Origin: Treponema sp. UBA3862
GTDB taxonomy: Bacteria > Spirochaetota > Spirochaetia > Treponematales > Treponemataceae
Length of the DNA: 31,773 nucleotides
Assembly: GCA_002392405.1 (NCBI GenBank)
Contig: DGGY01000015.1
Span: 1-31,773, forward strand
Reading direction: 5' to 3'
The position numbers were made by a program, and so were the translations under genes. The notes under the pieces were generated by a model. The model had not been told where the DNA came from. It did no database searches and saw only the letters and a program-made list of their open reading frames with translations. The stretch's first letter is position 1. Each line of letters starts with the position of its first letter. Below are positions 1-7,278 of this stretch, piece after piece.

Positions 1-1836
1 ATTGATAAATCAATGATTCAGTTCCGCATGCTCAATAAAAGCCGCGGGCCTGCAGTTCAGGCTCCCCGTTCCCAGGCGGATAAGATTTTATATTCCTCTC
101 TGGCACGTCATACAATCGAAACTCAGGAAAATCTTTATACACTTATGGATACGGCTGTTGATATCCTGACGGCATCTTCTTCAACTGACCTGCCGCCTGA
201 CAGTGATACTACAGCAGAAAAAGGTACAATCCCCGGTGAATACAGGGCTTTAAATCTTTCTGAGGCTGCCCGCTCCGGAAAAAGGCAGAAGGTTACTGCA
301 GTCGTTACTGAAAGGGGCAGAATCATTCCGGTGCGCTCTGTAGTCCTTACAACAGGAACATTCCTTGGAGGCAGAATTTTCATCGGTGAATACGATGCTC
401 CCTGCGGCAGAATTGGTGAACAGGGGGCTTTCGGCCTTACCCATTCATTGAACCGCCTGGGCTTTACTACAGGCCGCTTAAAAACAGGTACTCCGCCGAG
501 AATCCTCCGTCATACTGTAGATTTTTCTAAGGCTGAACTTCAGGAAGGGGATGAAGACGTTATTCCATTTAGTTTTGAAAATGAAAAGATTGACCGCCCT
601 ATGGTGCCGTGTCATCTTGTATATACTAACGAAGAAACCCATAAAATCATCCGTGCAAATATCGGACGCTCTCCTTTGTATTCTGGAAAAATCAGCGGAA
701 TCGGTCCGCGTTACTGTCCTTCAATTGAAGACAAGGTAATGCGCTTTGCAGAGCGTGACCGTCACCAGCTTTTTGTTGAACCAGAATCACTTCAGACTGA
801 CGAAATCTACCTTAACGGCCTGAGTTCAAGTCTTCCTGAAGAAGTTCAGGATGCTTTTCTGCGTACTATTCCGGGCTTTGAAAAGTGTACGGTAAGCCGT
901 CCGGGCTATGCGGTTGAATATGATTATGTTGAGCCGACCCAGCTTTATCCAACTCTTGAAACAAAACGTGTTGCAGGCCTTTTTAATGCGGGGCAGATAA
1001 ACGGAACTTCAGGTTATGAAGAAGCAGCGGGACAGGGACTTGTCGCAGGAATTAATGCCGGTCTTTATGCACGTTCTCATAAAAAACTGTGCGGTCCGCT
1101 TTGTTCTCCTTCTGCAGGAATGGGACAGACTCCTGCAAGTATGGAAATGGGAGCGTTCCAGAATAAACCCGGCATGACTGAGGAAGAAATAAAGCACTTT
1201 GCAGAAATCTCTGAACGTGAAACTAAGGCTTTAAACGATGCCCTCCGTAAGGCTCAGTCTGATGCAGGTTATGACAAATTTGACGCAATTCCTGAATATG
1301 AACCTTTTATTTTAGGACGCGATGAAGCTTATATCGGTGTTCTTATTGATGATCTTGTAACTCTTGGAACAAAAGAGCCGTACAGAATGTTTACCGCCCG
1401 TGCTGAATACCGTTTAAAGTTAAGGCATGATACTGCTGACCGCCGACTTAGCGAAAAGGCGTTTGCGGTAGGCTTAAAAAGTCAGGCTCAGATTGATGCA
1501 GTAAGGGCAAAATACGCATTAATTGATGAGGCAGTAGCCCTTCTCTTAAAGAAAAAAGATGCTTCAAATCCGGGTTATCCTGAATCTGTATGGACAGTTG
1601 CTCAGGAAGACGTTAAATACAAATATTACATTGAAAAACAGGATGCCCGCGTTGCAAAAATGCACAAAATGGAAAACCGCAAAATTCCTCTGGACTTTGA
1701 TTACGGTGCAATTCCTGCCTTAAGTGCAGAAAGCCGCGGTAAACTTGAAAAAGTGCGCCCTTTAACCTTAGGTCAGGCCAGCCGCATCAGCGGCATCCGT
1801 AATAGCGACATAATGCTATTGATGGTGTATCTGTAA
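1..1836 (+). CDS. mnmG: tRNA uridine-5-carboxymethylaminomethyl synthesis protein MnmG (GidA), 5' truncated by window
   Basis: FAD-dependent subunit that, with the GTPase MnmE, installs the (carboxymethyl)aminomethyl group on wobble U34 of certain tRNAs. The frame is open from base 1, so the N-terminal FAD-binding part lies outside the window; 611 residues are visible. Family landmarks are clear: [60 protein letters not shown] and the C-terminal GQASRISGI. Compared with my memory of E. coli MnmG there are two extra segments, about 35-40 residues near visible residues 55-95 (Ser/Asp-rich) and about 55-60 residues near 365-430, so the whole protein should be unusually long. The protein ends in MLLMVYL, the usual C-terminal type. 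Immediately downstream the same seven residues and stop are encoded again in another frame with different codons (see findings). Identity is near certain. Confidence 0.97.
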   Translation: MDKSMIQFRMLNKSRGPAVQAPRSQADKILYSSLARHTIETQENLYTLMDTAVDILTASSSTDLPPDSDTTAEKGTIPGEYRALNLSEAARSGKRQKVTAVVTERGRIIPVRSVVLTTGTFLGGRIFIGEYDAPCGRIGEQGAFGLTHSLNRLGFTTGRLKTGTPPRILRHTVDFSKAELQEGDEDVIPFSFENEKIDRPMVPCHLVYTNEETHKIIRANIGRSPLYSGKISGIGPRYCPSIEDKVMRFAERDRHQLFVEPESLQTDEIYLNGLSSSLPEEVQDAFLRTIPGFEKCTVSRPGYAVEYDYVEPTQLYPTLETKRVAGLFNAGQINGTSGYEEAAGQGLVAGINAGLYARSHKKLCGPLCSPSAGMGQTPASMEMGAFQNKPGMTEEEIKHFAEISERETKALNDALRKAQSDAGYDKFDAIPEYEPFILGRDEAYIGVLIDDLVTLGTKEPYRMFTARAEYRLKLRHDTADRRLSEKAFAVGLKSQAQIDAVRAKYALIDEAVALLLKKKDASNPGYPESVWTVAQEDVKYKYYIEKQDARVAKMHKMENRKIPLDFDYGAIPALSAESRGKLEKVRPLTLGQASRISGIRNSDIMLLMVYL

Positions 1837-1921
1837 ACTGAAGCGATGGGACGAGTTTTCGAAAGAAAACTCGCAGGGTTTACGTAGTAAACCCGTAATG
1901 TTACTGATGGTATATCTCTAG
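1813..1921 (+). repeat. Direct repeat of the mnmG 3' end flanking a 61-bp two-hairpin element
   Basis: Bases 1813-1836 (end of mnmG) and 1898-1921 form a direct repeat, 19 of 24 identical. Both spell M-L-L-M-V-Y-L-stop and all five differences are synonymous (Leu, Leu, Val, Leu and stop codons). Between them lie two adjacent perfect hairpins: 1852-1860 with 1865-1873 (9 bp, loop GAAA) and 1876-1883 with 1887-1894 (8 bp, loop GTA). Neither hairpin is followed by a T-run, so they do not look like terminators. The arrangement fits a small element that arrived with its own copy of the mnmG end and displaced the resident one; that reading is inference. Confidence 0.7.
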
Positions 1922-1930
1922 AGAACTGTT

Positions 1931-2827
1931 TTACACAAGAATTGACGTGATTTCTTCTTTTGTAAAAAGGCCTGTGTTGCACAGTTCACTTGCCATCTGA
2001 CTTATTGACTTGTTATAGAGCAGAATGCTTTCAGTTCCAAGTTTTGCATCTGTGCCTGCGTCAAGGAAGTTACGCAGATACTGTGCCTTTTTTTCTATTG
2101 TGTTTTCGGTGCCGCTTGTGAAAGGGTTTGGTGTAATTACTGCGGTTATTTTGTTTTTGTTCATGAAATTTAAGATTTCCCTGTCTTTTGCAGCACATTC
2201 TCCCTGGATCATTACATCAGGAACAAAGGTTCGCAGAAGCTTCATAAAATCATCTGAGGATTTTGCAAGGCCTGCATTGATTTCTGTTTTAAGGTTATGG
2301 TCTTTTGCAGAAGTGATGAAAGCCGTAAATTTCTGCGGCATGTTGAATAAGGTTTGTCCGTAAAGATAAACGCCCTTAAAAAGCTGGCTTCCAAGCAGAG
2401 AAGAGGCAAGGGCTGTTGTATCCTGAGTCATTTCATCAGTGTTGATTGCAAGAATCGGATTGATTTTGATTGAACTGCTGTACTTTACGGTAGCGGCAGT
2501 GATTGCATTTACAAAATCTTCAGGTGTGTCGCAGGCATTTAAGAGAGTAATGTTTACCGAACCGTTGAGTTCAATGATGTTGTCAGCTTCGTTTTCTGTA
2601 AGTGAAAGCGCCATTAATTTCTGAACATCGTTTGTATTTCCGGTTCTGAGCATTGTGTACTCTTTTACCTGTTCTGCTATTTCCCGGCTGGCAGGAGAAC
2701 CGTCCTCCGGAAAATCTGGCATATAAAAACCAGACCAGGTTACATAGGAAGAGTAGCGCATTCCCAAATCGAGGTTTGAGTGAAAATCTTTTTTCTGAAG
2801 TTTAATAAAATCGGCAACTGACGTCAT
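1931..2827 (-). CDS. Adenosine deaminase-like paralogue lacking catalytic residues (probable pseudoenzyme)
   Basis: A 298-residue protein that follows add on the same strand after a single base, so it is almost certainly translated by coupling from the same mRNA. It aligns along its length with the add protein next door. A segment containing FKGVYLYGQ, then TEINAGL, corresponds to FKGFIGIGLG and AVAHAGED, and the C-terminal segment ending FTKEEITSIL corresponds to FTEEELKKVI. The metal and catalytic residues are gone: the N-terminal HxH is HSN (16-18), HAGE is NAGL (about 184), GHG is a QGE-containing stretch (about 205) and TDDP is a GTES stretch (about 265). The fold is probably kept without zinc-dependent deamination; a nucleoside-binding or regulatory partner is possible. 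Length is slightly below that of active family members. No Shine-Dalgarno is evident. The homology reading is by eye. Confidence 0.7.
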   Translation of the reverse strand: MTSVADFIKLQKKDFHSNLDLGMRYSSYVTWSGFYMPDFPEDGSPASREIAEQVKEYTMLRTGNTNDVQKLMALSLTENEADNIIELNGSVNITLLNACDTPEDFVNAITAATVKYSSSIKINPILAINTDEMTQDTTALASSLLGSQLFKGVYLYGQTLFNMPQKFTAFITSAKDHNLKTEINAGLAKSSDDFMKLLRTFVPDVMIQGECAAKDREILNFMNKNKITAVITPNPFTSGTENTIEKKAQYLRNFLDAGTDAKLGTESILLYNKSISQMASELCNTGLFTKEEITSILV

Positions 2828-2828
2828 A

Positions 2829-3845
2829 TTAGAGTGTCCATGCCTTTTCTACTGCTTCAATTGCAGCGGATTTTTCTTCTTCTTTGAGGAAGGAAGCCTT
2901 AAAGCTGTTGATGATAACTTTTTTGAGTTCTTCTTCTGTAAAATTCATTTCTTTGTAGAGGTTCCAGTATTCGTCTAGAAGTTCTACTCCAAAGAAAAGA
3001 GGATCGTCAGTATTTACTGTTACAAGCATTCCCTTGTCGAAGAACGGACGGAAAGGATGCTCTGAAAGTTTCTGTACGAATTTTTTTGTGAACACGTTGC
3101 TTGTCGGAGCAACTTCAAAAGGAATCTGTTTTTCTGCACACAGTTCCATGAGTTTTTCATCTTCAATGGCAGAAATGCCGTGGCCGATTCGTTCTGCATG
3201 GCAGATTTCAAGTGCATCCCAGATGGACTGTGCACTCTGATCTTCGCCTGCATGGGCAACTGCATGAAAGCCTGCTTTATGTGCCTTATCAAATACAGGA
3301 CCAAAGTCTTTTGAAGGGCCCTTTGACTCAGCGCCGCCTAGTCCGATTCCGATAAAGCCCTTAAACGGATTTGCCTGGAACATCTTAAAGTTGTTTTCTG
3401 CGTTTTCAAGGCCGAAGGTGCGGCTTACATCTCCTAAGAGCCAGACTGTAATTCCTGTTTCATCTTTTATTTTCTGAAGATTTTTTTCGAAATTTGCAGC
3501 CATTTCTGCATAAGAGAAACCTTTTTTAATGAAGGCAGAAGGCGCAAAGAAAGCTTCGCAGTGGGTTACGCCGTTGCGGAGCAGGTAATTTTTAAGGTCA
3601 TCAAAAACGAGGTCAAAATCGCTTACTTCTGTAAAAAGATCCTGAACCTGAAGGAATGCAGCAATAAAGCCGTTTAAATCAGAGTATGAAAACAGCTCGT
3701 TGAGTGCTTTGTCGGTAAATTTTTTGCCGTTTTTCTTTAAATAAAGCTTTTTGATTGAGTTTCTGCTAATTACAGCTTCAATATGAATGTGTATTTCCGC
3801 CTTTGGAATACTCTTAAAATAAGAATAAAACTCTGATTTTTTCAT
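2829..3845 (-). CDS. add: Adenosine deaminase
   Basis: Cytosolic zinc enzyme converting adenosine (and deoxyadenosine) to inosine for purine salvage. Length of 338 residues is typical. All family catalytic elements are visible: HIH at 19-21 near the start, HAGED at about 199, a GHG in ERIGHGIS at about 221, and TDDP at about 280. The residue after the HxH pair is I-E rather than the more usual L-D, a mild departure. Related deaminases of the same fold (adenine or aminodeoxyfutalosine deaminase) cannot be excluded by eye. The start is supported by GAGGGA eight bases upstream on the minus strand and a TATAAT box at 3870-3875. It is followed after 1 nt by a non-catalytic paralogue, and pepF lies upstream on the same strand. 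Confidence 0.85.
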   Translation of the reverse strand: MKKSEFYSYFKSIPKAEIHIHIEAVISRNSIKKLYLKKNGKKFTDKALNELFSYSDLNGFIAAFLQVQDLFTEVSDFDLVFDDLKNYLLRNGVTHCEAFFAPSAFIKKGFSYAEMAANFEKNLQKIKDETGITVWLLGDVSRTFGLENAENNFKMFQANPFKGFIGIGLGGAESKGPSKDFGPVFDKAHKAGFHAVAHAGEDQSAQSIWDALEICHAERIGHGISAIEDEKLMELCAEKQIPFEVAPTSNVFTKKFVQKLSEHPFRPFFDKGMLVTVNTDDPLFFGVELLDEYWNLYKEMNFTEEELKKVIINSFKASFLKEEEKSAAIEAVEKAWTL

Positions 3846-3869
3846 CTAAACATTCCCTCATATTTACAG

Positions 3870-3875
3870 ATTATA
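3870..3875 (-). promoter_or_regulatory. -10 box of add
   Basis: Perfect TATAAT on the minus strand, 24 nt before the add start, leaving a short leader that carries the GAGGGA ribosome binding site. No good -35 box was found at 16-18 bp upstream, so this is moderate evidence only. Confidence 0.4.
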
Positions 3876-3934
3876 ATCCGTCAATTATTTTTATCGGCAT
3901 AAAAACCTGTAATCTTGAACAGTTTTTCGCTGTG

Positions 3935-5734
3935 TTACAAAAGCTCCTTAAGGTTTTTAACAATGTCTGCAAAAGTGTCGAGTGCAGCCTGGACCGGCTG
4001 GGAAGAAGACATGTCAACACCTGCAAGTTTTAAGCTTTCAATAGGATAGCGGCTGCCGCCTGATTTTAAGAACTTAAAGTAGTCTTCCCGTTCTTTTTCG
4101 CCGCCTTCCGTAACCCTTTTTGCAAGGGCAAGGGCAGCAGAAATACCTGTCGCATATTTATAGACATAGAAAGAATTATAAAAATGCGGAATTCTTAAGC
4201 CCTCAAGGTCGCTTTCGTTTTCAAAAACCATTTCAGGGCCGAAGTACTGAACAAGAAGTTCACGGTAGATTTTTCTTAAAACTTCAGCATTGAGAGGCGT
4301 ACCTTCTTCTACAAGTTCGTGTGCCTTTAATTCAAATTCTGCAAACATCGTCTGGCGGTGCAGGGTGGCAAGAATATCGTCGGCACGCATCGCAAGAAGA
4401 TAGGCTTTCATCTGTTTTGTCTGTGCATTTTTTAAAAGATATTCAAATACGAGTTCTTCGTTGAAAGTTGAGGCAACTTCCGCCTCAAAAATCGTGTAAT
4501 CATAGCACATGAAAGGATTGTTCGTCTTTGAATAATGAGAATGCATTGAGTGTCCGCCTTCGTGTGCCATTGTAAATACATCGCGGATTGCATCATCCTT
4601 GTAGTTTAAAAGAATGTAAGGATAGCCTGTGTATGCTCCTGAGCTGAAGGCGCCTGAGCGTTTTCCTTTGTTTTCGTAGCGGTCAACCCAGCCGTTTAAA
4701 AGCCCTGAGCACAGTGTGTCCGTGTATTCTTTACCAAGAGGAGACATGGCATTACGGCAGATTTCTACTGCCTGTTCGTAGGAAGTTTTTACGTCTGCGT
4801 TTTTTACGAGAGGAACATAAACGTCATAGTGGCGCAGTTCCTTAAGTTTCAAGGCTTTTTTGCGAAGTGAATAGTAGTCGTGAAGGGTCGGGAGATTTTT
4901 GTGTACGGTTTCAATAAGGTTTTTGTAAACGCTGACATCTACCTTGTTTGAATAGAGTGCAGCTTCAAGACAGGTTTTAAAGCCTCTTGCGCGGGCAGAA
5001 AAAACATCTGCATTTACATTTCCTGCGTAAAGGCCGGCGATTGTGTTCTGGTGGTCAAGGAAGCCTTTGTAGAATTTTTTGTAAGCCTGTTCACGGATTT
5101 TTCTGTTTTTGTCGCGGATGTAGAGCGAAAAAGTAGACTGTGTTAAAGGCAGCTTTTTAAAGCCTTTTTTGATGTCTTCAAACTGAAGGTCTACGTTTTC
5201 GAGCAGGCTGAAGGTGTTCTGTGCCGTCTGAAGTGATTCAGAAGAAAGGAAGAGAATCCGCTCTTCCTTTTCACTTAGAGTATAGGGCTTTGAGTGAAGT
5301 TCCTTTTCAATGAAGATTTTATAATCAGCAAATTCGCCCAGTTCTTTCCAGGCCTTTATGGTTTCGTCCGGGATTGCCATGAGTTCAGGGCTGAAAAATG
5401 AACATTCTGCGCCAGCCTTAGCATAAGCCATGGCTGCTTTACCTTCGTATGACTGGAAAACACTGTCGCTTTCGTCAGAAGTGTGCTGTAAGCTTGCATA
5501 GCAGTAAACTTTTTCGAGTGTCTTATAAAGCTCTTCGTATGCTTTTAATGCCTCTAAAAGTACGCCTGAAGATTCAGCGAGGCGGCCTTTATAGGTACAA
5601 AATTTTTTTGTAAGTTCAGGGATTTTATTTAAGTCGTTTTCCCATTCTGAAACTGATTTATATAAGGTTGAAAGGTCCCATTTATCGCTGTCAGGGACAT
5701 CTTTGCGTTCTGGAATTGTATTGATTTTAGACAT
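3935..5734 (-). CDS. pepF: Oligoendopeptidase F (M3 family metallopeptidase)
   Basis: Cytosolic zinc endopeptidase cleaving short peptides, roughly 7-17 residues, during peptide turnover or growth on imported peptides. The 599-residue length matches the PepF/M3B family. The active-site motif HEGGH occurs at about residues 389-393 in MAHEGGHSMHSHYS, followed about 28 residues on by the conserved acidic helix FEAEVASTFNEE. The C-terminal GISAALALAKRV and the G-SRYPIESLKLAGVDMSS segment are also family-typical. The start codon is preceded by no Shine-Dalgarno but by a TATACT box 6 nt away, so the message may be leaderless. Downstream on the same strand are add and its paralogue; whether they share a transcript is unclear because add has its own -10 box. 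Confidence 0.93.
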   Translation of the reverse strand: MSKINTIPERKDVPDSDKWDLSTLYKSVSEWENDLNKIPELTKKFCTYKGRLAESSGVLLEALKAYEELYKTLEKVYCYASLQHTSDESDSVFQSYEGKAAMAYAKAGAECSFFSPELMAIPDETIKAWKELGEFADYKIFIEKELHSKPYTLSEKEERILFLSSESLQTAQNTFSLLENVDLQFEDIKKGFKKLPLTQSTFSLYIRDKNRKIREQAYKKFYKGFLDHQNTIAGLYAGNVNADVFSARARGFKTCLEAALYSNKVDVSVYKNLIETVHKNLPTLHDYYSLRKKALKLKELRHYDVYVPLVKNADVKTSYEQAVEICRNAMSPLGKEYTDTLCSGLLNGWVDRYENKGKRSGAFSSGAYTGYPYILLNYKDDAIRDVFTMAHEGGHSMHSHYSKTNNPFMCYDYTIFEAEVASTFNEELVFEYLLKNAQTKQMKAYLLAMRADDILATLHRQTMFAEFELKAHELVEEGTPLNAEVLRKIYRELLVQYFGPEMVFENESDLEGLRIPHFYNSFYVYKYATGISAALALAKRVTEGGEKEREDYFKFLKSGGSRYPIESLKLAGVDMSSSQPVQAALDTFADIVKNLKELL

Positions 5735-5740
5735 ATTTCA

Positions 5741-5769
5741 AGTATAGCGCAAAAAAAGGATGATTCCAA
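5741..5769 (-). promoter_or_regulatory. Promoter of pepF, predicts a leaderless mRNA
   Basis: On the minus strand TTGGAA (5764-5769), a 17-bp spacer and TATACT (5741-5746). The pepF ATG follows the -10 box by 6 nt, so a normal start point would fall on or next to the A of the ATG. Confidence 0.55.
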
Positions 5770-5838
5770 CATTGAAAAATTATGAAACGGGAGATGACAT
5801 TGCAACAGACAAAATAAGAAACGCAGAATAAAATCCAT

Positions 5839-5930
5839 GGGGGCGTTGCGGGGGAAATCACCCGCAGAGAGGGTAGCGGAAGATACCGCGCGGAGCGTGG
5901 AGGCTGGAGCGGAGGGAGAGACTTCTCCCT
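5839..5930 (+). repeat. GC-rich dispersed hairpin repeat, copy A (intergenic)
   Basis: About 92 bp of GC-rich DNA in an otherwise AT-rich spacer between divergent pepF and the SH3 lipoprotein. The 5' part folds as GCGGG...CCCGC around an AAAT-containing loop. The 3' end is a 7-bp hairpin (5913-5919 with 5924-5930). The core holds AGCGGAAG and GCGGAGCG words. Its reverse complement aligns almost end to end with bases 8894-8981 inside the ABC-F gene, and its 5' hairpin and core words recur at 10418-10513. No coding function is evident. Confidence 0.75.
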
Positions 5931-5951
5931 ATATAAAAAATCAGATAAATC

Positions 5952-5960
5952 TGCTATAAT
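5952..5960 (+). promoter_or_regulatory. Extended -10 promoter of SH3 lipoprotein gene
   Basis: TGCTATAAT, a perfect extended -10, lies 9 nt before the ATG at 5970. Start-site spacing predicts a leader of only about 3 nt and no Shine-Dalgarno is present. The -35 region (about 5932-5937) is poor, as is common with extended -10 promoters. Confidence 0.55.
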
Positions 5961-5969
5961 CGCTTCATT

Positions 5970-7277
5970 ATGATAAAGAAAATCACATGTCTTTTTGCGG
6001 CTTTATTTATGGCTGCGCTTTTTACTTCCTGCGGAAAACTTGGTTATTCGCTTGTTTTATGGAACAACAACGAAGCCGGCGTTCATGAAGGGCAGATTGT
6101 AACTGTTTATGTGAAATCTAATATTTCACACACATATATCATTGGTATTCCTGAAACAAAACATAAAATTGAAATTCCGCTCTGGCAGATTTCTGAACCT
6201 GGCAGTAAGGGTAGGGCAAAAAAACTTGCATCACGCTATTCAGATTTTGCACATACTTATGCAAGTGTAAAACTTGACGGACTACCTATCCGTGCCCAGG
6301 CTGTTAATACTGCGAAACAGGTTTACCGCCTCCGCAAAGATGAAGTTATCCGTGTCCTTTACCGGGGAAAAGGTCAGTCTGTAACAAACGGCAAGGGTGA
6401 CCTTCAGGGTGAGTGGCTCCGCGTCCTTACTGAGACAGGCACTTCCGGCTGGTGTTTTTCCTACAATCTGAATCTTTTTGAACGAAGCGGGGATGACCTT
6501 TCTGTAAAACCTGCTGCAGAAGAAAAAAAGACAGAGGAACTTCCTGAAGAACTTGTTTCCAGGAAATGGGTTCCTGAAGACTATTCTCAGATGATTTCAA
6601 CAGGCCGCTATGATCTTTCTAAAATAAATCCTGACTTCGGTCTTGATTTTGGAAATGCGCTTTCAGAAGAAAATGAAAAAGTAATCCGTCTTTACACTCC
6701 TGCTGCCGATAAAAGCTGGGTTTATACATCAGTTACAAAAGACGGGGAAACATACCTGTTTGAAGGTGCCCAGGTGTCTGTTGTACTCCGCGGAAAGACT
6801 CTGCTTGCGGCTCAGTATGTTGATAAAGACGGAAAGACTAAAAATGAAAACTTTATTGCCTTTGAAGGTGACGTTAAGGAATTAATCGAAAACGAGACTG
6901 CACGACGCCATGCTGAAATTGAAAGCATCGTAAAGGCAGGACCTGTTTATTCAAGTTCAAATTACGGAACCATTACCTTTAAAGATAATGATACTGCAGT
7001 ATGGAGAAACTTTAATCTTTTAGTACCGTCTGTTCTGACGAACACCGCACGCGGAAATATTGATGTTTCTGTTGAGCTTTACCTTAATTCCGCCCTTAAA
7101 AAAGAATTTGACGGTATTTTAACCTTCCGTTTTGAAGGCATGAATGAACCTGTTCATTTCTTCTACAAAAAGGATGCAGGCGGACTCCGTCTTGAGGATG
7201 CTAAAAAAGCTGCCGTTAAAGACAATCTTGTAACTGACAGGGCTTCTTCTCCGCTTGTAATGTATTTCAGTAAATAA
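5970..7277 (+). CDS. Lipoprotein with bacterial SH3-like domain
   Basis: A 435-residue exported lipoprotein. Residues 1-20 form a basic then hydrophobic signal peptide ending in FTSC, with Cys21 as the probable lipidated residue; spirochaete lipoboxes are relaxed, which fits. Residues about 95-170 look like a bacterial SH3-type domain: a VNTAKQVYRLRKDEVIRVLY stretch, then GEWLRVLTETGTSGWCFSYN, resembling the W-x-V...G-x-x-GW pattern. The rest (about 200-435) is not recognised; it is mostly beta-rich with WVYTSVTKDGETYLFEG and a C-terminal segment ending in FSK. It probably sits in the periplasm or outer envelope; the function is unknown. The gene is first in a run with the ABC-F gene (1-nt gap) and galE, but those partners look housekeeping and do not indicate a role. 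Confidence 0.75.
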   Translation: MIKKITCLFAALFMAALFTSCGKLGYSLVLWNNNEAGVHEGQIVTVYVKSNISHTYIIGIPETKHKIEIPLWQISEPGSKGRAKKLASRYSDFAHTYASVKLDGLPIRAQAVNTAKQVYRLRKDEVIRVLYRGKGQSVTNGKGDLQGEWLRVLTETGTSGWCFSYNLNLFERSGDDLSVKPAAEEKKTEELPEELVSRKWVPEDYSQMISTGRYDLSKINPDFGLDFGNALSEENEKVIRLYTPAADKSWVYTSVTKDGETYLFEGAQVSVVLRGKTLLAAQYVDKDGKTKNENFIAFEGDVKELIENETARRHAEIESIVKAGPVYSSSNYGTITFKDNDTAVWRNFNLLVPSVLTNTARGNIDVSVELYLNSALKKEFDGILTFRFEGMNEPVHFFYKKDAGGLRLEDAKKAAVKDNLVTDRASSPLVMYFSK

Positions 7278-7278
7278 T

